NCBI GenBank assembly: GCA_021821945.1
Contig: JAJZTF010000013.1
Coordinates: forward strand, 19,572 to 83,571
DNA from: Pseudomonadota bacterium
GTDB taxonomy: Bacteria > Pseudomonadota > Gammaproteobacteria > Burkholderiales > Gallionellaceae
Reading direction: 5' to 3'
Length of the DNA: 64,000 bases
Part shown: piece after piece, positions 48,507-55,434 of the stretch
How positions within the stretch are numbered: position 1 is the first letter of the stretch
How the letters are laid out: each line of letters starts with the position of its first letter
The notes under the pieces: model-generated
What the model saw: only the letters and a program-made list of their open reading frames with translations
What the model was told of the DNA's origin: nothing
The model's database searches: none
Position numbers and translations under genes: made by a program

Positions 48507-49328
48507 TCACTCCTTACCCACCAGAAGCGTGTGCAGCCTGCGGCTGTCCGCGCGCAGCACGGTGAATACATAACCGCCGGCATGCAGGGTCTCGCCGGAC
48601 TTGGGCAGCCTCCCGGCGGCCTTCAGCACCAGGCCTCCCACGGTGTCGTATTCCTCGTCGCTGAAGTCCGCATCCAGGGCTGCATTGAAATCCGATATCT
48701 CGGTGTCGGCCTTGACGCGGAACTTTCCTGAGCCATCCGGAATGATGTTGTCCTCGTCCTCATCGAAATCGTATTCATCCTCGATGTCGCCCACGATCTG
48801 CTCGAGCACATCCTCTATCGTCACCATGCCGGATACGCCGCCGTACTCGTTCACCACCAGCGCAATGTGGTTGCGGTTGCTCCTGAACTCCCTGAGCAGG
48901 ACATTCAGCCGCTTGGCCTCGGGCACGAAAACGACAGGGCGCAGCATGTCGCGCATGTTGAATTCCTCGCCCGCGTAGTAGCGCAGCAGGTCCTTTGCCA
49001 GAAGGATGCCGATGATGTTGTCCTTGTCGCCCTCGATCACGGGAAAGCGCGAATGCGCCGTCTCGATGACGAAAGGGATGAATTCATCCGGGGAGAGGCT
49101 GATGTCTATCACGTCCATCTGCGCCCTCGGTATCATGATCTCGCGCACCTGCCTCTCCGACACCTGAATCACGCCCTCCATCATGGAAAGCGCATCGGCA
49201 TCCAGCAGGTTGTTTTCATATGCGCCATGCAGCAGCGTGATCAGCTGCTCGCGGTCTTCCGGCTCGCGAAGCAGCAGCGCGGACAGTCTTTCCAGAAGCG
49301 TCGGCTTGTGACTCTCGGGTTCGGGCAT
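48507..49328 (-). CDS. corC: CorC/YbeX family CBS-domain protein
   Basis: The 273-residue soluble protein has two CBS domains (about 65-185; MIPRAQMDVIDI and SGMVTIEDVLEQIVGDIEDE) and a C-terminal CorC_HlyC domain. It is the YbeX type without membrane helices, associated with magnesium/cobalt efflux and ribosome assembly. It follows ybeY by 9 bp. Confidence 0.94.
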   Translation of the reverse strand: MPEPESHKPTLLERLSALLLREPEDREQLITLLHGAYENNLLDADALSMMEGVIQVSERQVREIMIPRAQMDVIDISLSPDEFIPFVIETAHSRFPVIEGDKDNIIGILLAKDLLRYYAGEEFNMRDMLRPVVFVPEAKRLNVLLREFRSNRNHIALVVNEYGGVSGMVTIEDVLEQIVGDIEDEYDFDEDEDNIIPDGSGKFRVKADTEISDFNAALDADFSDEEYDTVGGLVLKAAGRLPKSGETLHAGGYVFTVLRADSRRLHTLLVGKE

Positions 49329-49337
49329 TTTCGGGTT

Positions 49338-49772
49338 TCAGGCTTCCGTGTAGGGATCGGGATAGCGCAATCTTACCATCAAGCGGGTTTCCAGTGCCTC
49401 CATCCGCTTTGCATCCTCATCCGTCTCGTGGTCGAACCCCTGCAGATGCAGCACCGCATGTATCACCATGTGCGCATAATGCGCCATCAGGTCCTTGTGC
49501 TGCTCGAGCGCCTCCTGCTCGACGACGGGCGCGCAGATGGCGACATCCCCATTGCCTGCATCGTCGTAGACGAAGGTGAGGACGTTGGTCGCATAATCCC
49601 GCCCGCGATAGGCACGATTGAGTTCGCGCCCTTCCGCCTCGTCGACGATGCGCAGGGTCATTTTGAGATCCCGCTGCATCGCGATTGACACCCAGCGGCG
49701 CAGCTGCTGCCTGGTGGGAAGCACGGCCGCATCGCTTGCATACTGCACGGCAAGAGAGAGCCTATTTTTCAT
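49338..49772 (-). CDS. ybeY: Endoribonuclease YbeY
   Basis: The 144-residue metalloprotein has [10 protein letters not shown] and the zinc motif [11 protein letters not shown] with the third His in place. It takes part in 16S rRNA 3' maturation and quality control. It overlaps miaB by 11 bp. The PhoH-like ybeZ normally found between miaB and ybeY is missing. Confidence 0.95.
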   Translation of the reverse strand: MKNRLSLAVQYASDAAVLPTRQQLRRWVSIAMQRDLKMTLRIVDEAEGRELNRAYRGRDYATNVLTFVYDDAGNGDVAICAPVVEQEALEQHKDLMAHYAHMVIHAVLHLQGFDHETDEDAKRMEALETRLMVRLRYPDPYTEA

Positions 49773-51087
49773 CGAGCAAACCGCGCAGCGTATGCTTGAC
49801 CACCTCGGTCACCCTGACGTCCACGAAGCGCCCTATCATGCCGGGGGAGCCCCTGAAGTTGACCACGCGGTTGTTGTCGGTGCGCCCCGCAAGCTCCTGA
49901 GCATCCTTCTTCGAGACGCCCTCCACCAGAACGCGCTGCACGGTGCCCAGCATGCTTTCGGCAATCGCCGTCTCCTGCCTGAAAAGAAGCTCCTGGAGGC
50001 GATAAAGGCGTTCCGATTTCACCTCGGCCGGCGTGTCGTCCTTCATCTCGGCAGCCGGCGTTCCGGGGCGCGGGCTGTATAGGAAGCTGAAGCTGTTGTC
50101 GAAACCGATCTCCTCGATCAGCCTCATCGTGAGCTCGAAATCCTGTTCGGTCTCCCCCGGGAATCCCACGATGAAATCCGACGAGATGCAGATGTCGGGG
50201 CGGACGGCCCGGATCCTCCTGATGATGGACTTGTATTCCAGGACGGTATGGCCGCGCTTCATCGCCGCCAGAATGCGGTCGGAGCCTGACTGGACCGGCA
50301 GATGAAGATGGCTCACGAGCTTTGGCGTATTCGCATAGACATCGATCAGCCTCTGGCTCATGTCCCTCGGATGCGAGGTCGTGTAGCGTATGCGCGAGAT
50401 CTCCGGAAGACCCGCGATGGCCTGGATAAGGTATGCGAAATCCACCGTGTCCCCGTCCTCCGCCTCGCCCGCATAGGCGTTCACGTTCTGCCCTATCAGC
50501 GTCACCTCCTTCACGCCCTGACCCGTGAGCACCCCGACGTCGCGCATCACGTCGGCAAAAGGGCGCGAGACTTCCTCACCCCGCGTATAGGGCACGACGC
50601 AGAAAGTGCAATACTTGCTGCATCCCTCCATCACCGAAACGAAGGCGGATGCCGCCGTCGTCTGTGGCGCGGGCAGATGGTCGAACTTCTCGATCTCGGG
50701 AAAGCTGATGTCAACCTGAGCGCTGCCGGACTCGCGCCTCGCCCTGATCAATTCCGGAAGACGGTGCAGGGTCTGCGGGCCGAACACCACATCCACATAA
50801 GGCGCGCGCCTGATGATGGTCTCGCCTTCCTGGCTTGCGACGCATCCGCCCACCCCAATCAGAAGATCGGGTCTGGCCTCCTTGAACTGGCGCACGCGCC
50901 CGAGATCGGAGAACACCTTGTCCTCGGCCTTCTCGCGTATCGAGCAGGTGTTGAACAGGATGACATCGGCCTCCTCCATCCTGTCCGTCTGGCTCATCCC
51001 GTCGCAGGCGCGCAGCACATCCGCCATCTTGTCCGAGTCATACTCGTTCATCTGGCAGCCATAGGTCTTAATGTAGAGCTTTTTCAT
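49762..51087 (-). CDS. miaB: tRNA-2-methylthio-N6-dimethylallyladenosine synthase
   Basis: The 441-residue radical-SAM enzyme has the N-terminal Cys set ([31 protein letters not shown]), the SAM cluster motif [15 protein letters not shown] and a C-terminal TRAM domain. It thiomethylates A37 of tRNAs. It is the first gene of the miaB-ybeY-corC operon and the last housekeeping gene before the accessory region. Confidence 0.96.
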   Translation of the reverse strand: MKKLYIKTYGCQMNEYDSDKMADVLRACDGMSQTDRMEEADVILFNTCSIREKAEDKVFSDLGRVRQFKEARPDLLIGVGGCVASQEGETIIRRAPYVDVVFGPQTLHRLPELIRARRESGSAQVDISFPEIEKFDHLPAPQTTAASAFVSVMEGCSKYCTFCVVPYTRGEEVSRPFADVMRDVGVLTGQGVKEVTLIGQNVNAYAGEAEDGDTVDFAYLIQAIAGLPEISRIRYTTSHPRDMSQRLIDVYANTPKLVSHLHLPVQSGSDRILAAMKRGHTVLEYKSIIRRIRAVRPDICISSDFIVGFPGETEQDFELTMRLIEEIGFDNSFSFLYSPRPGTPAAEMKDDTPAEVKSERLYRLQELLFRQETAIAESMLGTVQRVLVEGVSKKDAQELAGRTDNNRVVNFRGSPGMIGRFVDVRVTEVVKHTLRGLLDEK

Positions 51088-51144
51088 CTCATGTCCAAAG
51101 TTCGGTGGGATTTTTTTCAGCGCGTCATTATACTGGAAGTGAAA

Positions 51145-51165
51145 AAGCCCCGACTGGCGGGGCTT
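51145..51165 (-). terminator. Rho-independent terminator upstream of miaB
   Basis: An 8-bp stem (AAGCCCCG/CGGGGCTT, 5-nt loop) is followed on the minus strand by T5. It would stop leftward transcription from the accessory region before miaB. No minus-strand gene is seen directly to its right, so the gene it once served may have been displaced. Confidence 0.7.
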
Positions 51166-51169
51166 GTCT

Positions 51170-51501
51170 GCGAATCCGGTGGTGGTGATAGGTACCCTTG
51201 AACATCCTTCATTTACAATAAATTATAGCAGATTAATTTACTAATACTCACATTAATACTCACATTAAATTTTGCAGTTCTAGTTTATCTTAAGTTCATT
51301 TCTGTCAGGTCACACATATTCACTTCTCTAACCCAGCTAAGTGGCTAGCGCTAGCCACTTCCCTAGACACCCCCTAGCCACCAAACAGAAACAAACAAAA
51401 AATCAATCGGCTGAATAAATTTCAAAAGACATATTGCAAGCCAGCCCCCAAGAGGGTTTTCAATGCTTGACATGTTCAACAACACCCAAAGAGGTTCAAG
51501 C
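51170..51501. other. AT-rich non-coding left flank of the accessory region
   Basis: I see no gene here. The stretch is much richer in A+T than the DNA to its left, and it holds a tandem TAATACTCACAT repeat (about 51240-51264) and a 22-bp palindrome. A left boundary of an integrated element is likely near 51170-51240, but I could not find a matching attachment repeat elsewhere in the window. Confidence 0.5.
51339..51360. repeat. 22-bp perfect palindrome
   Basis: The half-site AAGTGGCTAGC is followed directly by its exact reverse complement. A partial copy (CTAGCCAC) appears 16 bp further right. It lies 142 bp upstream of the AlpA-like gene and could be an operator for it or a resolution/replication site. 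Confidence 0.6.
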
Positions 51502-51744
51502 ATGTCACAAAAAATCCTTCGCCTTCCTGCCGTTCAATCTGAATCCGGCTATTCCAGATCGACACTTTACTTGCGCATTGCTCAGGGTCTTTGGACCAAA
51601 CCAGTATCGCTCGGGGGGCGTACTGTTGGTTGGCCTGCGAGGGAAGTTTCCACTTTGCTTTCAGCAAGGATCGCTCAAAAATCTGAAAGCGAAATCCGCG
51701 CCCTCGTTGACAAACTTCAATCGGACCGCAAGGCTGTTTTTTAA
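51502..51744 (+). CDS. AlpA-family phage/element regulatory protein
   Basis: The start is the ATG at 51502 after AGAGG. The 80-residue product has the AlpA winged helix-turn-helix pattern: ILRLPAVQSESGYSRSTLYLRIAQGLWTKPVSLGGRTVGWPAREV. Such proteins control excision or integrase genes of integrative elements. Being the first gene inside the accessory region supports a mobile-element origin. Confidence 0.82.
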   Translation: MSQKILRLPAVQSESGYSRSTLYLRIAQGLWTKPVSLGGRTVGWPAREVSTLLSARIAQKSESEIRALVDKLQSDRKAVF

Positions 51745-51750
51745 GGAAGA

Positions 51751-52326
51751 ATGATGGATCAAAACCGAGATGCACCCGCGTTCCAGGAATATGCCGCCGC
51801 CATGCTTTCACGCCTCACGTTCCGCACCATGTCATTGCAAGAACGTGGTTTACTTTACACAATGCGCTTGGAGTGCTGGGTTAATATGCGTCTGCCGAGC
51901 GATCAAATAAACTTGGCAAAAGTGCTGGGATTGCCGATTGCCGAAGTAGCGGCCGCACTCCCAACCGTCATGCCATTTTTTAAAGTTGCGAATGATTTCA
52001 TCATCTCCCCGGAGCTAGAAGACTACAGGCATTATCTTGAGATGCGAAAGTACAGACAAAGCCAGGGTGGGAAACGAGGCGCAGCCACCACAAACAGTAA
52101 ACTTAATCGCCCAACAAAAGCTACAGATACAGTAAATTCGACTACCACGTCGAGTAACCCGCGGCAACCCCATCAGGGTAGGAACGGCTCCTCAGCACAA
52201 AACAGAACAGCACAAGACAATCAAAACCAGTCTAGCAAAAAGTGGATTAATGATTCCTTCGTTGAAGAGTATCAAAAGTGCGAATCAACCGAAAACGACT
52301 ATCGTAAGAAAAGCAGAGGAGATTAA
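51751..52326 (+). CDS. DUF1376-like protein (replication-associated, phage type)
   Basis: The 191-residue product starts 6 bp after the AlpA gene. Residues 20-100 (LTFRTMSLQERGLLYTMRLECWVN, then PFFKVANDFIISPELEDYRHYLEMRKYRQSQGGKRGA) resemble DUF1376/YdaU proteins of phage replication modules. The rest is low-complexity, rich in Asn, Thr, Ser and Gln. The assignment is from pattern only. Confidence 0.6.
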   Translation: MMDQNRDAPAFQEYAAAMLSRLTFRTMSLQERGLLYTMRLECWVNMRLPSDQINLAKVLGLPIAEVAAALPTVMPFFKVANDFIISPELEDYRHYLEMRKYRQSQGGKRGAATTNSKLNRPTKATDTVNSTTTSSNPRQPHQGRNGSSAQNRTAQDNQNQSSKKWINDSFVEEYQKCESTENDYRKKSRGD

Positions 52327-52344
52327 GGATGGCGACAAACTCTT

Positions 52345-52398
52345 CTACACTGCCCTTACCAGCTCATCCCACCGCTCTGTATTGTTGGGGATCATCCG
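52345..52398 (-). pseudogene. Duplicated 3' tail of a umuC gene
   Basis: On the minus strand this stretch encodes about 18 residues ending MIPNNTERWDELVRAV followed by TAG. It closely matches the end of the intact umuC (RMSPNYTTRWDELVKAS, 52709-52762). At DNA level 17 bases (ACCAGCTCATCCCACCG) are identical, and the reading frame and stop are kept. Nothing further upstream resembles UmuC, so this is a remnant tail. Confidence 0.7.
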
Positions 52399-52426
52399 CA
52401 AGCAGATCATTTCAAAAGTCGCTATC

Positions 52427-52645
52427 ATGTCTTGCATGGAACAAAATCTGAAATACACTGTGTTTGAGGAAGATGGCGCGTTTGTTGCTCGTTGCCTCGA
52501 TGTTGAAGTGGCGAGTGAAGGGGATACCAAAGAAGGAGCCATAGCTAATCTGCGGGAAGCCTTGGCGCTTTACTTCGAGGATCATGCTGCCAGCAGGGCA
52601 AGTGTCGAATATCCCAATGGCTGTACTTCGCATGACCAAGCTTGA
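52427..52645 (+). CDS. HicB-like antitoxin, apparently orphan
   Basis: The start is probably the ATG at 52427 or 52436. The 72-residue product has the HicB RNase-H-like fold signature YTVFEEDGAFVARCLDVEVASEGDTKEGAIANLREALALYFED. HicB neutralises the mRNA interferase HicA, but no HicA-like gene is visible on either side. It is sandwiched between the umuC tail remnant and the intact umuC. Confidence 0.75.
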   Translation: MSCMEQNLKYTVFEEDGAFVARCLDVEVASEGDTKEGAIANLREALALYFEDHAASRASVEYPNGCTSHDQA

Positions 52646-52708
52646 AATGTCGCATCAGCTCAATCAGCGGCCGAGTGGAGCACCAGCTTGGAACGACTGC
52701 TATAGATT

Positions 52709-53986
52709 CTAGCTAGCCTTCACCAGCTCATCCCACCGAGTCGTATAGTTGGGGCTCATCCGATCTCTGCGCATTGTCCAGCTTCGTCGTGTGCCACTGC
52801 CGGCAAACGCGATGGTGTCCCTGCCCATCTTACGGTTGATGGCGTCAATGGCTTTCATGCGGATGTCAGCCTTCTCATCCGTTACCGGCATGTTGTCAAA
52901 CAGTTCGCCTTGCATCACGCCCTTGGGCTGAAGCCCCATCAGCATCACGCCGCTTTTCTTATACTGATACCCCGGCAGATAGATGTGCTTCAACCCGAAC
53001 AGCGCTGCCTTGATCAACATGGCAGTGTCATCGTTCGGTTGCATCAACGGCACCACAATGGAGCGCTCGTATTGCGGTTCATTTATCTTGAAGGGATTGG
53101 TCCGTATGAAGACGCAGACGCTATTAGCGACGGAGCCATCCTTGCGCAGCTTCTCGGCAGCCCGTGTGGCAAAGTACGTAACGGACTCGTTCAGATTTTC
53201 CAGCGTGACAACGGGCATGCCAAAGGAACGGGATACCAGAATCTGCTGCCGGGGTGTTCCGGCCTGCTCCAGCTCGATGCATGCGATGCCGTTAAGCTCC
53301 CTGACCGTCCTCTCCACCACCACCGAGAACCGCGTGCGGATGAAATCCGCATCCGCCGTTCTCAACTGTTCGACCGTTTCGATGCCCAGCAGGTTGAGCG
53401 ATTCGGTGATCTTTCTCCCGATGCCCCAGACCTCGTTGACTGGAAGAGACTGGAACAATGCTTTGCGCGCTGATTCGTTTATTTGCCCAAAGTCGCACAC
53501 CCCTTCGCTTCCTGCGAGATTCTTCTTGGCGCAATGGTTCGCCAGCTTCGCCAGAGTTTTGGTCGACGCAATGCCCACGCACACCGGAATGCCGATGTTG
53601 CGTTTGACGGTCCTCCTGATCTTCTGGCCATAGTCCTGTAGCGTGTGTGCCGGGAATCCCTCCAGATCCAGAAAGCTCTCATCGATGGAGTAGATTTCCT
53701 GGCGCGGTGTAAAGGTCGCAAGGGTGGCCATCACTCGGGATGAGATGTCACCATACAGGGTATAGTTGCTGGAGAAGGCAATGATGCCGTGTTGTTTGGC
53801 TATCCGCTCCATCTTGAACCAGGGCTCTCCCATCTTGATGCCCAGCGCTTTCACTTCATTGGAGCGCGATACCGCACAGCCATCGTTGTTGGACAGCACC
53901 ACCACCGGTTTGCCTTCCAGCTTGGGGTTGAATAGCCGTTCGCAGGAAACATAGAAGTTATTGCAATCCACCAGGGCGACAGGCAT
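52709..53986 (-). CDS. umuC: Y-family DNA polymerase V catalytic subunit
   Basis: The 425-residue translesion polymerase has the N-terminal VALVDCNNFYVSCERLF, VVLSNNDGCAVSRS, the YSIDESFLD catalytic motif, a helix-hairpin-helix (SLPVNEVWGIGRKI) and the C-terminal DUF4113 tail. It follows umuD by 8 bp on the same strand, forming umuDC. Confidence 0.95.
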   Translation of the reverse strand: MPVALVDCNNFYVSCERLFNPKLEGKPVVVLSNNDGCAVSRSNEVKALGIKMGEPWFKMERIAKQHGIIAFSSNYTLYGDISSRVMATLATFTPRQEIYSIDESFLDLEGFPAHTLQDYGQKIRRTVKRNIGIPVCVGIASTKTLAKLANHCAKKNLAGSEGVCDFGQINESARKALFQSLPVNEVWGIGRKITESLNLLGIETVEQLRTADADFIRTRFSVVVERTVRELNGIACIELEQAGTPRQQILVSRSFGMPVVTLENLNESVTYFATRAAEKLRKDGSVANSVCVFIRTNPFKINEPQYERSIVVPLMQPNDDTAMLIKAALFGLKHIYLPGYQYKKSGVMLMGLQPKGVMQGELFDNMPVTDEKADIRMKAIDAINRKMGRDTIAFAGSGTRRSWTMRRDRMSPNYTTRWDELVKAS

Positions 53987-53994
53987 GACGCACC

Positions 53995-54585
53995 TCAGAC
54001 CAGCGTCTTGATGGTGGACGTGACCACACCCCAGACGATCAACTCCTGACCCTCCTTCAGCACGATGTCCTTGAACCGCGCATTGGCGGGTCTCAAGATG
54101 GTTTCGCCGTTTTGCTGCACCAGGCGCTTGACGGTGAGCTCGCCATCGATGACCGCGATCACGATATGACCGTGAACCGGCTCGATGGATTTGTCCACGA
54201 CCAGCAGGTCGCCATCGAAGATGCCTGCATCGATCATGCTGTTGCCAACCGCTCTGACGAAGAAGGTGGATTCCCTGTGCGGGATCAGGTGCTGATCCAG
54301 GCTGATGCGCTGATCGATGTAGTCATCCGCGGGTGAGGGAAACCCCGCAGGGATGCGGTGGGAGTACAGCGGGATGGAAGCCGGATCGGGATTATCTGCT
54401 GGCAACAATACTCGGTCTCTGGTTTTGGCAAGCAGCGTTCTTTCCTTGCAGGACTCCAGTATTTCGGACACGTGGGCTACCACGCTTTCCGGAATGCGCA
54501 TGACCTTGGTGTTCTCGCCATAGGGGCCGGTGCCTGGGGTGCGGCCGGGGCGGTTGGGATTGTGGTGTGTGCGCGATTTGTTCAT
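53995..54585 (-). CDS. umuD: UmuD-type autoproteolytic protein with N-terminal extension
   Basis: The start is the ATG at 54585. The 196-residue product keeps the LexA/UmuD peptidase features: cleavage site IPA-GFPSPADDY (Ala80-Gly81), Ser116 in VGNSMIDAG and Lys153 in GELTVKR. It is about 57 residues longer than E. coli UmuD. The extra N-terminus has an AT-hook-like RPGRTPGTG and a strand-helix TKVMRIPESVVAHVSEIL that recalls ribbon-helix-helix DNA-binding units, so it may bind DNA; that is inference. A 21-bp palindrome sits 1 bp before its start codon. Confidence 0.9.
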   Translation of the reverse strand: MNKSRTHHNPNRPGRTPGTGPYGENTKVMRIPESVVAHVSEILESCKERTLLAKTRDRVLLPADNPDPASIPLYSHRIPAGFPSPADDYIDQRISLDQHLIPHRESTFFVRAVGNSMIDAGIFDGDLLVVDKSIEPVHGHIVIAVIDGELTVKRLVQQNGETILRPANARFKDIVLKEGQELIVWGVVTSTIKTLV

Positions 54586-54586
54586 G

Positions 54587-54607
54587 TAATTATCGTAACG
54601 ATAATTA
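54587..54607. promoter_or_regulatory. 21-bp palindromic operator between umuD and yedK
   Basis: Two 10-base arms (TAATTATCGT and its reverse complement) flank a single A at 54597. It overlaps the first three bases of the predicted yedK -35 and lies directly upstream of the umuD ATG. No CTGT-N8-ACAG LexA box is present in the intergenic region. A binding protein that controls both genes is implied; UmuD itself or an element-encoded regulator are candidates. Confidence 0.75.
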
Positions 54608-54633
54608 TCATTCAGCGCAAGACTTGCTAAAAT
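54605..54633 (+). promoter_or_regulatory. Sigma-70-type promoter for yedK
   Basis: TTATCA and TAAAAT are separated by 17 bp, ending 6 bp before the ATG at 54640. The transcript would be almost leaderless. The -35 overlaps the right arm of the 21-bp palindrome. Confidence 0.5.
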
Positions 54634-54639
54634 CCCCCC

Positions 54640-55290
54640 ATGTGCGCCCATTACGAATCCTGCAAGAACCCCGAGAAGCTCAAACAACACTTCGGCATCG
54701 ACACCGTTCCGGAAGCGGCGAAGTCCGACCTGTGGCCGGGATACCTGGGCTTGTTCATACGCCGCAACCAACCGGAAGACGCCAGCACTGGTGATGCCGA
54801 GTCGGGGCGAGAAGCGCTGGCAGGCTCGTTCGGTCTGATCCCCCATTGGGCCAATGACACCAAGATAGCACGCAATACCTATAACGCCCGTGCCGAGACC
54901 GTTGCCGAAAAGCCCAGCTTCCGCGATGCATGGCGTCTTGGCAGAAAGTGCATCATTCCTGCTGACGCCATCTATGAGCCGGACTGGCGATCCGGCAAAG
55001 CCGTTCCCGCCAGAATTAGCCGCACGGATGGCCAACCCATGGGCATTGCCGGGCTCTGGACAGCCTGGAAAACGCCCAAGGGCGAGATCCTCCGCAGTTA
55101 TACCATGCTGACCATCAATGCTGATACGCACGCACTCATGAATCAGTTCCACAAACCTGCCGATGAAAAGCGCATGGTGGTGATCCTGCAGGAAAACCAG
55201 TACGACGATTGGCTGAACACACCCATGAATCAGGCGAGAGAGTTTCTAAAACCCTTCCCGGCAGATTCGCTGAGTTGTGATACGCGATGA
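54640..55290 (+). CDS. SRAP-domain abasic-site processing protein (YedK type)
   Basis: The 216-residue product starts Met-Cys (MCAHYES), giving the Cys2 that crosslinks to abasic sites after Met removal. Other SRAP landmarks are YNARAETVAEKPSFRDAW, CIIPADAIYEPDW and NQFHKPADEKRMVVIL. It shields abasic sites in single-stranded DNA, working beside translesion synthesis. Divergence from umuDC over a shared operator suggests joint control in a DNA-damage module. Confidence 0.92.
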   Translation: MCAHYESCKNPEKLKQHFGIDTVPEAAKSDLWPGYLGLFIRRNQPEDASTGDAESGREALAGSFGLIPHWANDTKIARNTYNARAETVAEKPSFRDAWRLGRKCIIPADAIYEPDWRSGKAVPARISRTDGQPMGIAGLWTAWKTPKGEILRSYTMLTINADTHALMNQFHKPADEKRMVVILQENQYDDWLNTPMNQAREFLKPFPADSLSCDTR

Positions 55291-55434
55291 GAATCACTCA
55301 AAAAAAGTAGATATAAGCAGACATGTCGTAAATAGACGTTTTGAGCGAAGTGACGGCTTGCGCGTGCTCTAATACCTATTCAAGCAATGTCGCCATGCAT
55401 CTTCGCGAATATCCATGACCTTTGGAGCGCTTTC

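Noticed and set aside
52345..52542. A 65-codon minus-strand frame ending in a umuC-like tail
   Set aside because: Only the last 18 or so codons resemble UmuC; the rest is antisense to hicB, so it is a remnant rather than a gene.
54586..54639. A LexA box between umuD and yedK
   Set aside because: There is no CTGT-N8-ACAG or near match; only the unrelated 21-bp palindrome is present.
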